The notes: generated by a model not told the origin, from the letters alone. A DNA stretch of 64,000 bases from Psychromicrobium silvestre (GCF_013408295.1 NZ_JACBYQ010000002.1:248001-312000), one strand, 5' to 3'; counted from the first letter of the stretch, positions 44,711 to 54,055 are shown. A program made the numbers and translations.

Positions 44711-45688
44711 ATGAGTGCGAATCAAGCAATTGACGCTCCGCCAACGGAGACCACAAGCCACCGGCCCGGCGCCTTCGCCGTCGTCGGCCGGATCGCCTCC
44801 ACGCTCTGGTCCAACTGGAAGTCCCGGCTGGGCCTGATCATCCTGGCTGTCTTTATTCTGGTAGCGATCTTCGCACCGTTACTGGCCCCCTATGGCGCAA
44901 GTGACGATGGCTTCCCGCGGAATGCTGACGCCAGCGCGGAGCATTGGATGGGCACGACGGCGGCCGGCGAGGATGTGCTGAGCCAACTCATCTTCGGTGC
45001 CCGGATCAGTGTGCTGGTGGGCTTCCTGGCTGGTGTGCTTTCCACCGCTATCGCGGTGCTGATCGGCCTGAGCTGGGGTTATATTCGGGGTTTTGGAGCT
45101 GAGGTAGTGGGCTTCATCGTGAACCTCTTCCTGGTTGTCCCGGGTATGCCGCTGATGATCGTTATCGCGGCCTATCTGCAAAACGGCGGCCTGGCAATGA
45201 TCATTGCGGTGATCACCATCACCGGCTGGGCTTGGGGTGCCAGGGTGCTGCGTAGCCAGACTCAATCGCTGCGTTCCCGGGACTTCGTCACCGCGGCCCG
45301 GTTCTCCGGGGATAGCGGCTTCCGGGTGGTCTTCAGCGAGATCCTGCCGAATATGACCTCAATTATCGTGGGCAGTTTCTTCGGTGCAGCCACCGCGGCT
45401 ATTTTGGCCGAAGCCGGTCTGGAATTCCTGGGCCTGGGCGATTCCAGCTTGGTCTCCTGGGGCACCATCTTGTACTGGGCGCAGAATTCGAATGCGCTGC
45501 TCACCGGTCAATGGATCCTGCTCTTCGCCCCCGGTCTGTGCATTGCGCTGCTGGCGATGAGTCTGACCCTGATCAATTTCGGTGTCGATGCGATCGGCAA
45601 TCCCCGCCTACACGAGGGCAAATCTTCGCGTGCCGCCAAGAAATCAACACCCAGCACACCCAACAAGTTGAACAGGGCGGCCCAGTGA
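44711..45688 (+). CDS. ABC transporter permease, DppC type
   Basis: 325 residues from ATG 44711 (MSANQAIDAPPTETTSH). The longer in-frame start overlaps the previous gene and is unneeded. Seen: the C-subunit N-terminal helix and loop (LIILAVFILVAIFAPLLAPYGAS), HWMGTTAAGEDVLSQLIFGA and the coupling loop SRDFVTAARFSGDSGFRVVFSEILPNMT. Its stop overlaps the ATPase start (GTGA). Confidence 0.92.
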   Translation: MSANQAIDAPPTETTSHRPGAFAVVGRIASTLWSNWKSRLGLIILAVFILVAIFAPLLAPYGASDDGFPRNADASAEHWMGTTAAGEDVLSQLIFGARISVLVGFLAGVLSTAIAVLIGLSWGYIRGFGAEVVGFIVNLFLVVPGMPLMIVIAAYLQNGGLAMIIAVITITGWAWGARVLRSQTQSLRSRDFVTAARFSGDSGFRVVFSEILPNMTSIIVGSFFGAATAAILAEAGLEFLGLGDSSLVSWGTILYWAQNSNALLTGQWILLFAPGLCIALLAMSLTLINFGVDAIGNPRLHEGKSSRAAKKSTPSTPNKLNRAAQ

Positions 45689-47385
45689 ATAAGCATCAAG
45701 CGGTAGAGAACCCGGAGGCACTACTGGACGTCCGCGACCTCTCGGTGGTCTACGAATCCTCGGGTCAGCAGGCCGTCCAGGCCGTGGACCACGTCTCCTT
45801 CACCGTCCGCAAGGGTGAGTTCATTGGCCTGGTCGGTGAATCCGGCTCCGGAAAATCCACCCTGGGCTTTGCCATCACGCGTCTGCAGAAACCTCCGGCG
45901 CGCACTAACGGGGGTGAGATTCGTTTTGCTGGCCGGGATATCCGGGAACTGAATGAGGAGCAATTGCGCCAGCAACGCCAGGGCGGCTTCGCCATGGTGC
46001 TGCAATCCGGAATGAACGCCCTCAATCCGGTGCGCAGCATCCGCAACCATTTCGTGGACATCTTCCGGGCACACCGGCACGTTGCCAAAGAACAGTGGGA
46101 CACCCGGATGGCCGAGCTGGTGAGCAAGGTTGAGTTGAGCCCGGAGGTACTCGGCCGCTATCCCGGAGAACTCTCCGGCGGTATGCGGCAACGCGTTTCG
46201 ATTGCTTTGGCGCTTTCCCTGGAACCCGAGCTGATGGTCTTCGATGAGCCAACCACGGCGCTCGATGTCCTGGTACAGCACGCCATTATGGATACCATCC
46301 GCTCACTACAGGCTGCCGAGGGTTTCACCGCAATCCTGATCAGCCACGATCTGGGCATTGTCCTGGAGGTGACCGAGCGAGTGCTGGTGATGCACGAAGG
46401 TCGGATCGTGGAGGATTCCTCTAGCGAGAACATCCTGGAAAGCCCCCAGCACGAATACACCAAGATGCTGCTGAGCCACTATGCCGATCCGCGCGCAGAG
46501 GTGATTGAGCTTCCGGGCTTCGGCGTCTCCCAAGCCAGAACAGCGCAGGACGACGGCGAACGGCAGCAAAAGCTGGCCGCGCAAGCATCCATTGTGGTCG
46601 AGAAAGTCTCCAAGACTTACCCCGGGCCGCGCCGCGGCGAACCTGAGGTGCAGGCGCTCTCCGAGGTGAGTTTCCGGCTGGAGCCTGGGGAATCCCTCGC
46701 CCTGGTGGGCGCCTCCGGCAGCGGCAAATCGACGCTGGCCAAGCTGATCACCGGGGTGGAAAAACCGTCGGCAGGCGGCGTGCACTTTGGCGAGACCTCG
46801 ATTCCAGAGCTCGGCAGGCGTGGTCTACGCGAGGTGCATCGCAAGGTGCAGATGGTCTTCCAAGACCCCTACGCCGCACTCAATCCACTGCATACCGTGG
46901 AACACACGCTGAGCCGTCCGATCCGAAATTTCACTGAATTGCGTGACACCGCGGCCAGGCACCGCGTACGCGAGCTACTGGAAACCGTGGGTTTAACCCC
47001 GGTAGAGCAATTCGCCCAGAAACTACCGCACCAGCTCTCCGGCGGCCAACGCCAGCGCGTGGTGATTGCCAGGGCTTTAGCCAGCAATCCGCAGGTGCTG
47101 ATCGCCGACGAACCGGTGTCCATGCTGGATGTCACGTTGCGCGCCGGCGTGCTTGCGCTGCTGCGCGACCTGCGTCAGGAACGCGGGCTGAGCCTGCTCT
47201 ACATCACCCACGATCTACTCAGCGCCCGCTTGGTCACCGACAACATCATGGTGCTAGAGAAGGGGCAGGTGGTGGAGCGTGGCGTTACCGCCGAGGTGCT
47301 GCAACACCCCAGCCACGACTACACCGTCCGACTATTGGATGCGGTCCCCAACCCCCGCCGCGGCATCACGGAGCTTGCCCAATGA
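45685..47385 (+). CDS. ABC transporter ATPase, DppD-DppF fusion
   Basis: 566 residues from GTG 45685. Two nucleotide-binding domains in one chain: first Walker [10 protein letters not shown] (about 50), signature [12 protein letters not shown], Walker [14 protein letters not shown]; second Walker [10 protein letters not shown] (about 345), signature [12 protein letters not shown], Walker [14 protein letters not shown]. This fuses the normally separate D and F subunits and fits the two permeases. ATP hydrolysis drives uptake. Confidence 0.93.
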   Translation: MNKHQAVENPEALLDVRDLSVVYESSGQQAVQAVDHVSFTVRKGEFIGLVGESGSGKSTLGFAITRLQKPPARTNGGEIRFAGRDIRELNEEQLRQQRQGGFAMVLQSGMNALNPVRSIRNHFVDIFRAHRHVAKEQWDTRMAELVSKVELSPEVLGRYPGELSGGMRQRVSIALALSLEPELMVFDEPTTALDVLVQHAIMDTIRSLQAAEGFTAILISHDLGIVLEVTERVLVMHEGRIVEDSSSENILESPQHEYTKMLLSHYADPRAEVIELPGFGVSQARTAQDDGERQQKLAAQASIVVEKVSKTYPGPRRGEPEVQALSEVSFRLEPGESLALVGASGSGKSTLAKLITGVEKPSAGGVHFGETSIPELGRRGLREVHRKVQMVFQDPYAALNPLHTVEHTLSRPIRNFTELRDTAARHRVRELLETVGLTPVEQFAQKLPHQLSGGQRQRVVIARALASNPQVLIADEPVSMLDVTLRAGVLALLRDLRQERGLSLLYITHDLLSARLVTDNIMVLEKGQVVERGVTAEVLQHPSHDYTVRLLDAVPNPRRGITELAQ

Positions 47386-48290
47386 ATCAAATCAGCTCGC
47401 CGAGCCGCTCACTTAGCAGAATCGAACCGTTTGGTAGTCACCCGATACCTCTAGGCGTCGAGGTCCTTGGCTTACCCGCCGCCGTCGGCATCTTGACCGC
47501 GCTACACGCCGCTCCACGGGTGCCCCTTGACCGGGTACCTGCCGAAGGTGTTCCATCCGGGACGGTGCTAATAGTCCCAGGATTCACCGGCTCCAAGGAG
47601 GACTTCCTCAGCTTCTTACCGCTACTTGCCGAACGTGGCTGGAATGTCTGGGCCTATAGCCAGCGAGGTCAGGCGGATTCCGCTGCTCCTGCCGGCGTGG
47701 AGAATTACACCCTAGATCGGATGGCTGCCGATGCGGTTGAAGTGGCTTCGCTCATTGGCCCCGGCCCGATTCACCTGCTCGGTCACAGCCTGGGCGGCGT
47801 GATTGCCTCGGCAGCCGCGATAGCAGCGCCGTCGAACTTCAAAAGCCTCACCATGTTCTGTTCCGGGCCGCATGGCTGGCCAGACCGGCAGCAGCAGACC
47901 ACGGATACCGTATCGAAAACCGGCAGCCTGGGGCTCTGGGAACGGGTTAACCCAGGGTTAGTCAATGCCAGCGATGCCCAGCTGGGACCGGAAATGGCGT
48001 TCCTACGGGTACGCGCTGCCCACACCTCAAGCGATAATCTGCTGGCCGGTGCGGAGATCCTACGGAACCATCAAGATCCCAGTGCAGCGCTCTGCGACTC
48101 CGGCCTGCCCGTCCTGGTAACCCACGGTGAGGACGATAAGGCCTGGCCCCAAGACTGGCAACAGCAGTTGGCGGAGGATATCGGCGAGCGCGCCCAGTAC
48201 CGGGTGATTCCCGGTGGCGCACACTCGCCGCAGCTCGAATCGCCACGGGCAACCGCCGAAGCCCTGGACGCCTTCTGGCGTTCGATCTGA
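47382..48290 (+). CDS. Alpha/beta hydrolase
   Basis: 302 residues; the ATG overlaps the ATPase stop (ATGA). Oxyanion and nucleophile elements: VPGFTGSKEDFLSFLPLLAER, then GHSLGGV (nucleophile Ser), with Asp in THGEDDKAW and His in GGAHSPQLE. Lies between the transporter and GH1, so it might deacylate or otherwise process an imported glycoside, or hydrolyse an unrelated ester. Substrate unknown. Confidence 0.88.
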   Translation: MNQISSPSRSLSRIEPFGSHPIPLGVEVLGLPAAVGILTALHAAPRVPLDRVPAEGVPSGTVLIVPGFTGSKEDFLSFLPLLAERGWNVWAYSQRGQADSAAPAGVENYTLDRMAADAVEVASLIGPGPIHLLGHSLGGVIASAAAIAAPSNFKSLTMFCSGPHGWPDRQQQTTDTVSKTGSLGLWERVNPGLVNASDAQLGPEMAFLRVRAAHTSSDNLLAGAEILRNHQDPSAALCDSGLPVLVTHGEDDKAWPQDWQQQLAEDIGERAQYRVIPGGAHSPQLESPRATAEALDAFWRSI

Positions 48291-48324
48291 TATTTCACAA
48301 GAAGCTTCAAACTAAGGAGAACCC

Positions 48325-49518
48325 ATGCTCAGTTTCCCCGACGGATTCCTCTGGGGCGCGGCCACCGCTGCTCACCAGATCGAGGGAAACAATGTGAATA
48401 GCGATTGGTGGGTCAAGGAGCACACTCCCGGTACCACCATCGTCGAACCCAGTGGGGACGCGGCGGATAGCTATCATCGTTACCGCGAGGATATGAAGCT
48501 ACTGGCCGATGCCGGACTGAACACCTATCGCTTCTCCATCGAATGGTCGCGGATTGAGCCGGAGCGCGACTTCGTCTCACGGGCCGCCATCGATCATTAC
48601 CGGCGGATGGTTGAAGCCGCACACGAGTTCGGGCTGAATCCGGTGGTCACGCTGATGCACTTCACGGTGCCGCGTTGGATGCACGAGGCCGGTTTTTGGC
48701 GCAACCCAGAGGCTCCCGAGCTCTTCGCCCGCTACACCGAGCTCGCCCTGCCGGTGGTTTCCGAGGGGGTGGACTACGTCTGCACGATCAACGAACCGAA
48801 TATCGCTGCCATGCTGGCCGGAGGTGAGGACGCCTCAAATCTGGTGTCTTACGGGCTGCCGAACCCGGATCTCCAGGTGGCGGATGCGCTTTTGGAGTCC
48901 CATCACCGCTCGCAGGAGGTGCTGTCCTCGGTGTCCGGCCTGAAGACCGGCTGGACGGTAGCTACTCAGGCCTTCCACTCCACCGGCGAACCCGGCATCG
49001 ATGGCGGGCCGAGTGCAGACGAAAAACTGCGCGAATACGGCTACCCTCGGGACGACTGGTACCTGGAGCAGGCCGCCGGAGACGACTTCATTGGCGTGCA
49101 GGCCTACACCCGGACCTTCATCGGCCCGCAGGGGCCGCTGCCGGTTTCCGCCGAGGCGGAGACCACGCTGACCGGCTGGGAGTTCTACCCGCCCGCACTG
49201 GAACTGGGAGTGCGTAGCGCCTGGGAGCTCTCCGGCGGGGTGCCGGTGATGGTGACCGAGAACGGTATTGCCACCGCCGATGACAACCGTCGGATCGCCT
49301 ATACCGAGGGCGCTCTGCAAGGCTTGCACTCGGCCATCGCCGACGGCGTGGAGGTGCTGGGCTATCTGCATTGGAGTGCCCTGGACAATTACGAATGGGC
49401 CAGCGGCTATCGGCCTACCTTCGGCCTGATCGCCTTCGACCATGAGACCTTTGAGCGGCAGCCGAAGCCCTCGCTGGGCTGGCTAGGCTCGGTGGCTCAG
49501 CGGAACGCTTTGGGCTGA
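48325..49518 (+). CDS. GH1 beta-glucosidase
   Basis: 397 residues, a bit shorter than the usual 440-470. N-terminus FPDGFLWGAATAAHQIEG is the GH1 hallmark; acid/base Glu157 in CTINEPN, nucleophile Glu312 in VMVTENG, and aglycone-site GYLHWSALDNYEWASGY. Ribosome-binding site AAGGAGA precedes ATG 48325. Cytoplasmic (no signal peptide), so it acts on imported beta-glucosides, in agreement with the ABC transporter upstream. Confidence 0.95.
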   Translation: MLSFPDGFLWGAATAAHQIEGNNVNSDWWVKEHTPGTTIVEPSGDAADSYHRYREDMKLLADAGLNTYRFSIEWSRIEPERDFVSRAAIDHYRRMVEAAHEFGLNPVVTLMHFTVPRWMHEAGFWRNPEAPELFARYTELALPVVSEGVDYVCTINEPNIAAMLAGGEDASNLVSYGLPNPDLQVADALLESHHRSQEVLSSVSGLKTGWTVATQAFHSTGEPGIDGGPSADEKLREYGYPRDDWYLEQAAGDDFIGVQAYTRTFIGPQGPLPVSAEAETTLTGWEFYPPALELGVRSAWELSGGVPVMVTENGIATADDNRRIAYTEGALQGLHSAIADGVEVLGYLHWSALDNYEWASGYRPTFGLIAFDHETFERQPKPSLGWLGSVAQRNALG

Positions 49519-49551
49519 CTCCGAGTGGGCCTGCTCTGGAGGGCTGTGGGA

Positions 49552-49557
49552 TAGCAT
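49552..49557 (+). promoter_or_regulatory. -10 element of a leaderless promoter
   Basis: TAGCAT, then CGGAGA, then ATG 49564. Confidence 0.45.
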
Positions 49558-49563
49558 CGGAGA

Positions 49564-50193
49564 ATGTCGGCAATGATTTCCCTTCCTGGCTTCCCCAACT
49601 TTCGTGACCTCGGCGGCTTAGCGCTTGTCTCCGGAGGCACGACGGCGGCCGGCCGGGTTTTGCGTTCCGCGGCGGCCACCAGCCTCAGTAGTGAGCAATT
49701 ATTGGCGGCTCAGGTGGGGAAGGTGCGTTTCATCGACCTGAGATCGGTCACCGAAACAGTCGCCACCCCGCATGCGCTTCGAAACTTATCGCAGTATCTG
49801 AACCTGCCGATCATCGATCCAGCCCGGGAACATGAGTTCAATCCGGGAAACTCCAGCTTGGGAGAGATCTACGCCAAGAGCCTGGTCCGAAATGCCAAGA
49901 CCATCTCGACCATCCTGGCTGAGATTGCCGCCGTCGAAGGCCCGGTGCTGGTTTCTTGTGCAGCCGGGAAGGACCGTACCGGAATGATCTGCGCCCTGCT
50001 GTTGGATGCTGCCGGGGTGGAGCCGGCTGCGATCCGAGCGGATTACCAGGCCGGGGAGAATGGTGCCAAGGGTGAGGATATCGAGTACATGCTGACCTCG
50101 ATACATCGTGAGTTCGGCTCAATCACGGGATATTTTGAATTCTTGGGATTGAGTTCTGATGAGGTCGCTTCGCTGTCCTCGCGATTGGCTTAG
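49564..50193 (+). CDS. Protein tyrosine phosphatase (Y_phosphatase3 type)
   Basis: 209 residues. FPNFRDLGGLALVSGG at the N-terminus and the active-site loop VSCAAGKDRTGMI (C-x5-R with the Lys-Asp pair typical of this subfamily), as in mycobacterial PtpB. Known family members act on phosphotyrosine, phosphoinositides or phosphoserine. Here no kinase gene is close. Its stop overlaps that of the convergent flavin reductase. A second phosphatase (low-molecular-weight type) lies 1.2 kb away. Confidence 0.9.
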   Translation: MSAMISLPGFPNFRDLGGLALVSGGTTAAGRVLRSAAATSLSSEQLLAAQVGKVRFIDLRSVTETVATPHALRNLSQYLNLPIIDPAREHEFNPGNSSLGEIYAKSLVRNAKTISTILAEIAAVEGPVLVSCAAGKDRTGMICALLLDAAGVEPAAIRADYQAGENGAKGEDIEYMLTSIHREFGSITGYFEFLGLSSDEVASLSSRLA

Positions 50194-50789
50194 GAGCCGT
50201 CGCCTTCGCTGGCCGAGGCGAGCCATAGGGCGATCAGGGCTTTGGTGATACTTTCCCTGACCGCGAGGTCCTGGACAATGCCTTGTTGGTCGATCACCGA
50301 ACGCGGCGTTGGGGCCGTCAGACATGCCCCCTCGATCAGCCGAGCCTCGGTGTATTCCAGCACGGTTCGTAGCGAAAGGTAGGTTCGTTCCGCTCGGCCG
50401 GGGTTACTGGAGGGATTGATCCAGCCGCTTGGCTTGTCCGAGATTTCGGTTCCGCCGATGGTCCATTCCAGCAGGTTTTTCAGGGCTCCCGGCATCGCAC
50501 CGGCGTATTCCGGAGTGCTGAAGAGCAGGGCATCTGCGTTCGCGATCTGGTTTCTTAGCTCCGCGACCGGCTCCGGCAGGGGTTCCCTATCGAGGTCTGG
50601 GTTGAAGTGTGGCAGCGTGGCTAAGCCTTGGTAGATCGAGGTTTCAACGTCTTTTACCGCCGGCTCTGTCTGCGCCAATCCTGTGTGGGCTAATCCTGTT
50701 TGGGCCAGCTCGGCCGCGGTCGCCAGCACCGCGGAATTGACCGAGCCAAGACGCACGCTGCCACTAATCAGAAGGATCCGGAAACTCAT
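50190..50789 (-). CDS. NAD(P)H-dependent FMN reductase family protein
   Basis: 199 residues. LLISGSVRLGSVNSAVLATA (flavodoxin-like phosphate loop), LLFSTPEYAGAMPGALKNLLEWTIGG (FMN site), as in NADPH:FMN reductases of the YieF/ArsH group. Residues about 30-45 hold an unusual near-tandem Gln-Thr-Gly-Leu-Ala repeat (AQTGLAHTGLAQTEP) in a loop between strand 1 and helix 1; probably a recent micro-expansion. Physiological substrate unknown. Confidence 0.9.
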   Translation of the reverse strand: MSFRILLISGSVRLGSVNSAVLATAAELAQTGLAHTGLAQTEPAVKDVETSIYQGLATLPHFNPDLDREPLPEPVAELRNQIANADALLFSTPEYAGAMPGALKNLLEWTIGGTEISDKPSGWINPSSNPGRAERTYLSLRTVLEYTEARLIEGACLTAPTPRSVIDQQGIVQDLAVRESITKALIALWLASASEGDGS

Positions 50790-50790
50790 C

Positions 50791-51321
50791 TCAAGACTCC
50801 TTAGACCTCTTGGCCATTCTCTGGCCGCGCTGCATCCGAAGCACGGTGTTCATCACGGCTATCAGGAACATCACCACCACAGCCACCCAGAAAACCCAGA
50901 GTTCCAAATGAAGTTCCTCCACCAGTTCAAAGGTCTCCTTGACCGCGATCAAAAAAGCTCCGGCAGCAACGTAAACCCAGCCCGTGGCCTTGCTGATAAA
51001 GGACAGCAGTACGCGTGCATCCTCGGCGGGCAGGTGGGAGAAGTATTCGCGCTTATTGCGGTTGTTGCGGTTATTTTCCAGAATGATCTTCACCGGCGGC
51101 AAAAGCCACCACCAGGCAGACACCGCGTGCAGAGTGTCGGGCACCGAACGGTCCATTAAGTAACGCTTGCCGGCCGCCTCGTGTTCGCGCAGCTCAACTG
51201 CCGCCTGGAAGATCGGCCCGGCCACCAGAAGCCAGCCACCGACAAAACCCGCCACCGCCATCAATAACTCCATCGGAACATCGTAAGCCAGGAAGCTCGG
51301 CGGCGAGATCGGCCGCCCCAT
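50791..51321 (-). CDS. Unknown three-TM membrane protein
   Basis: 176 residues from ATG 51321 (GAGG six bases upstream; ATG 51273 gives a shorter form). Three hydrophobic helices (about 18-37, 112-127 and 141-161) around a hydrophilic loop with LENNRNNRNKREYF. No family recognised. Starts just after the divergent phosphatase gene (24 bases) and ends 1 base before the flavin reductase start on the same strand, so those two may be co-transcribed. Confidence 0.7.
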   Translation of the reverse strand: MGRPISPPSFLAYDVPMELLMAVAGFVGGWLLVAGPIFQAAVELREHEAAGKRYLMDRSVPDTLHAVSAWWWLLPPVKIILENNRNNRNKREYFSHLPAEDARVLLSFISKATGWVYVAAGAFLIAVKETFELVEELHLELWVFWVAVVVMFLIAVMNTVLRMQRGQRMAKRSKES

Positions 51322-51333
51322 ACAACGCCTCGG

Positions 51334-51339
51334 TAGAGT
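51334..51339 (+). promoter_or_regulatory. -10 element of a leaderless promoter
   Basis: TAGAGT, then GGAGAC, then ATG 51346. Confidence 0.45.
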
Positions 51340-51345
51340 GGAGAC

Positions 51346-51831
51346 ATGACCTCTCGCTACCGGATCATCACCGTATGCACCGGAAACATCTGCCGGTCCC
51401 CTATGGCCGAGCTGATGCTACGGCAAGCTCTGCAAGGAACTTTCGCCGAAGTGGACTCCGCCGGGACCACAGATTGGGAACGCGGCAACCCAATCGACCC
51501 GCGAGCCGTCAAGGTCCTGAAAAAACACGGAGTCGAGATCGGAGACGGGCACCGGGCCCGCAAATTCAGCCCGGAAGATTTCAACAACGACCTCATCCTG
51601 GCGCTGGATACCGATCATTTCGACTGGCTCAAGCAACACGCCCCGAGTGAAGCCAGGCCGAAGATCCACCTGCTGCGCGAGTTCGATGCGCGGGCGCTCC
51701 CGGAAGAACTCGGCATCGCCGACCCCTGGTACGGCGGGGCCGAAGACTTCGAAGAGACCTTTGAGCTGATTCAAGCCGCCCTTCCCGGAATCCTCGAACA
51801 AGCCAACACCCCGGTGCCCGGAAATGTCTGA
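51346..51831 (+). CDS. Low-molecular-weight protein tyrosine phosphatase
   Basis: 161 residues. Active-site loop VCTGNICRSPMAE with catalytic Cys11 and Arg17, and the general-acid DPWYGG near residue 127. Family members act on tyrosine-phosphorylated proteins in capsule/exopolysaccharide control and signalling. The stop overlaps the next gene's start by 8 bases, suggesting coupling to the kinase-PabB fusion; whether that has a functional meaning is unclear. Confidence 0.93.
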   Translation: MTSRYRIITVCTGNICRSPMAELMLRQALQGTFAEVDSAGTTDWERGNPIDPRAVKVLKKHGVEIGDGHRARKFSPEDFNNDLILALDTDHFDWLKQHAPSEARPKIHLLREFDARALPEELGIADPWYGGAEDFEETFELIQAALPGILEQANTPVPGNV

Positions 51832-53872
51832 GTTCCGCCAACAAGCCACCGCCGAACGGTCCGGGCCGCGGCCGGTGCTGATCGCCGTCGACGGTCGTTC
51901 CGGGGCTGGGAAAACTTCCTTGGCGCTGGAGCTCGCCTCACTGCTTCGGCAACATCGCGAGGTATCACTCTTCCACCTGGAGGACGTCTATCCGGGCTGG
52001 AATGGTTTGGCCGCCGGGGTGGATCGTTATTTGCAAACCGTGCTCACTCCGCTGGACCAGGGCTTGGATGCGCAGTGGGTCAGCTGGGATTGGGCGGCTC
52101 ATTTCGACGGCGAAACCCGCAGGACGGCGGCTGCCCCGATTGTCATTATCGAAGGAGTCGGCGCCGCCCACGCCTGGGCCCGGGACAAGCTGGACGTGGT
52201 GATCTGGGTTGAAGCGCCGGAGGAACTCCGCAAGGGACGCGCACTGAGTCGCGACGGCGAGACCTACGCTCCCTTCTGGGACCTCTGGGCGGCTCAGGAG
52301 GCCGAGCTACTCGCCCAACACCAACCCGCCGAAAGCGCCGATATTCTGGTCGACTCTCCGGTGGAACCCGCAGATGTACTGCTCGCTCTCACCGCGTTAC
52401 CCACCCTGTCCGGGCTACTCGCCCCCGAGCGGTTGCGGGAACGAGAGCGCAGCGTGAACACCACGACCCTGCCGTTCCAAGGCGACACCCTTGGCCTGTT
52501 CAGCACTCTCTTCGGTGCAGCGCCACGCGCTGTCTGGCTGGACAGCTCGGACGCTTCGGCAGCCTCGGGGCGCAATCGCTATTCCCTTTTAGCGGACGAC
52601 GGCGGCGCTTCGGGTCAGTATGCCTGGCATGCGGATGGCGTCACCCGGCAAAGCTTCCGTGGGGTGCAGGTCCGAGTTCCCGGGCCGTTCTTCCAGTGGC
52701 TCGACCGGCAATGGCCGCAGAACAATCCGGCGGAATCCGCGAGCGCTGGTTTTAACCTCGGCTGGGTAGGCTACCTGGGGTACGAGCTCAAACGGGAGAC
52801 CGGCGGCGCCGACCTCCGCGCTGCCACCCCGGATGCGTCCCTTCTATTCGCCGGCCGGGCCGTCGTCGTTGATCATCAGGAACACCTACTCTGGGCCCTG
52901 AGCCTGGACCGAGATGCAGAGCAGTGGGCCGAGCAGGTTCGCGAGGCCGTCCTGCAGGCTTCGGCTCCCGGACCAACGGCCGGTCTAAATCTTCCAGCGA
53001 GTGGAAATCCGCCGGGCTCGGCCAGCCCGATTGTGGCCGGGCCACTCAAGCTACGCGACGATGCGGCGGCTTATCAGAGGAAAATAGCCAGTGCCCAAGC
53101 CGAAATCACCAAGGGAAACAGTTATGAGGTCTGCCTGACCACAGCGATCGACTTCGAGCTGGATGCCGATCCGCTGGCCGTTTACTCTTCGCTCCGCAGC
53201 ACCAATCCGGCTCCCTTCGCGTCTTTCCTGCGGTTCGATGAGCTCTCGGTGCTCAGCACCTCCCCAGAGCGCTTCCTGAGCATTGGCCCCGAAGGCGAGC
53301 TCAAGGCTGAGCCCATCAAGGGCACTCGCCGCCGCGATCCGGATCCGGTGCAGGACGCCCGGTTACGCGAAGAGCTGGCCAGCTCGGCCAAGGATCGCGC
53401 CGAGAACGTGATGATCGTGGACTTAATGCGCAATGATCTCTCGCACTTTTCGGTGCCCGCATCACTGCAAGTGAGCAGGTTGTGCGCCATTGAGAGCTAC
53501 GCCACCGTGCACCAGATGGTGAGCACCATCGAGGCTCAGCTGATGCCCGGTGCCTCACGAGCGGAGGCCGTGGCTGTCGCCTTCCCCGCAGGTTCGATGA
53601 CCGGAGCCCCGAAGATCAGCACGATGGAAATCCTGGACGAACTGGAGGGCCGACCGCGTGGCGTCTATTCCGGAGCGATTGGGTACTTTTCTCGCGACGG
53701 CGGCTGTGATCTTTCGGTGGTGATCCGCACCTTGGTGCTCAACGGCGGCCAGGCGAGTCTCGGCGTCGGAGGCGCAATTACCGCCGATTCAGACCCAGCC
53801 GCCGAATGGGATGAAGTACGTGCCAAGGCTTTCGGGGTGCTCAATGCCCTGGGCCTGGAGTTCCCCGGCTAG
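51824..53872 (+). CDS. P-loop kinase-PabB fusion (aminodeoxychorismate synthase component I)
   Basis: 682 residues. Residues about 15-200 form a uridine-kinase-like P-loop domain: AVDGRSGAGKTSLA (Walker A, 24-31), LEDVYPGW (the LxDxF/Y-type motif of uridine kinases), and VIIEGVGAA. From about 215 to the end is a PabB/TrpE-type chorismate enzyme: YLGYELKRE, SYEVCLTTAIDFELD, LSTSPERFLS, KAEPIKGTRRR, ENVMIVDLMRNDLS, AVAFPAGSMTGAPKISTM and GYFSRDGGCDLSVVIRT. It makes aminodeoxychorismate for folate; the amidotransferase (PabA) is not fused or adjacent. pabC lies 1.4 kb downstream. The role of the kinase half is unknown. Confidence 0.9.
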   Translation: MSEFRQQATAERSGPRPVLIAVDGRSGAGKTSLALELASLLRQHREVSLFHLEDVYPGWNGLAAGVDRYLQTVLTPLDQGLDAQWVSWDWAAHFDGETRRTAAAPIVIIEGVGAAHAWARDKLDVVIWVEAPEELRKGRALSRDGETYAPFWDLWAAQEAELLAQHQPAESADILVDSPVEPADVLLALTALPTLSGLLAPERLRERERSVNTTTLPFQGDTLGLFSTLFGAAPRAVWLDSSDASAASGRNRYSLLADDGGASGQYAWHADGVTRQSFRGVQVRVPGPFFQWLDRQWPQNNPAESASAGFNLGWVGYLGYELKRETGGADLRAATPDASLLFAGRAVVVDHQEHLLWALSLDRDAEQWAEQVREAVLQASAPGPTAGLNLPASGNPPGSASPIVAGPLKLRDDAAAYQRKIASAQAEITKGNSYEVCLTTAIDFELDADPLAVYSSLRSTNPAPFASFLRFDELSVLSTSPERFLSIGPEGELKAEPIKGTRRRDPDPVQDARLREELASSAKDRAENVMIVDLMRNDLSHFSVPASLQVSRLCAIESYATVHQMVSTIEAQLMPGASRAEAVAVAFPAGSMTGAPKISTMEILDELEGRPRGVYSGAIGYFSRDGGCDLSVVIRTLVLNGGQASLGVGGAITADSDPAAEWDEVRAKAFGVLNALGLEFPG

Positions 53873-53926
53873 CTCGGATAGTTCGGGCAGTTCGGGCACT
53901 CGTGCCAAGCGTTCAGCCCAGCGCGT

Positions 53927-54002
53927 TCGGGATAGCCCAGTAGCATCCCGATAGCTCAATGACCGGACAGTAGGGTATCCCGAAGTCATTGGGCTATCGC
54001 GG
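53927..54002. repeat. Four-unit palindromic repeat, family 2, copy 2
   Basis: Forward units TTCGGGATAGCCCAGTAGC and TCCCGATAGCTCAATGAC, then reverse units GGACAGTAGGGTATCCCGA and GTCATTGGGCTATCGCGG, centred on CCGG at 53963-53966. The same order, unit length and centre as the element at 19904-19980, with a different match pattern. Between pabB and doxX genes. Confidence 0.75.
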
Positions 54003-54055
54003 ACCCGTGATGCTCGGGATCCTCGGGAATACTTCGCAGTTCCGAAGAGTTTTCT

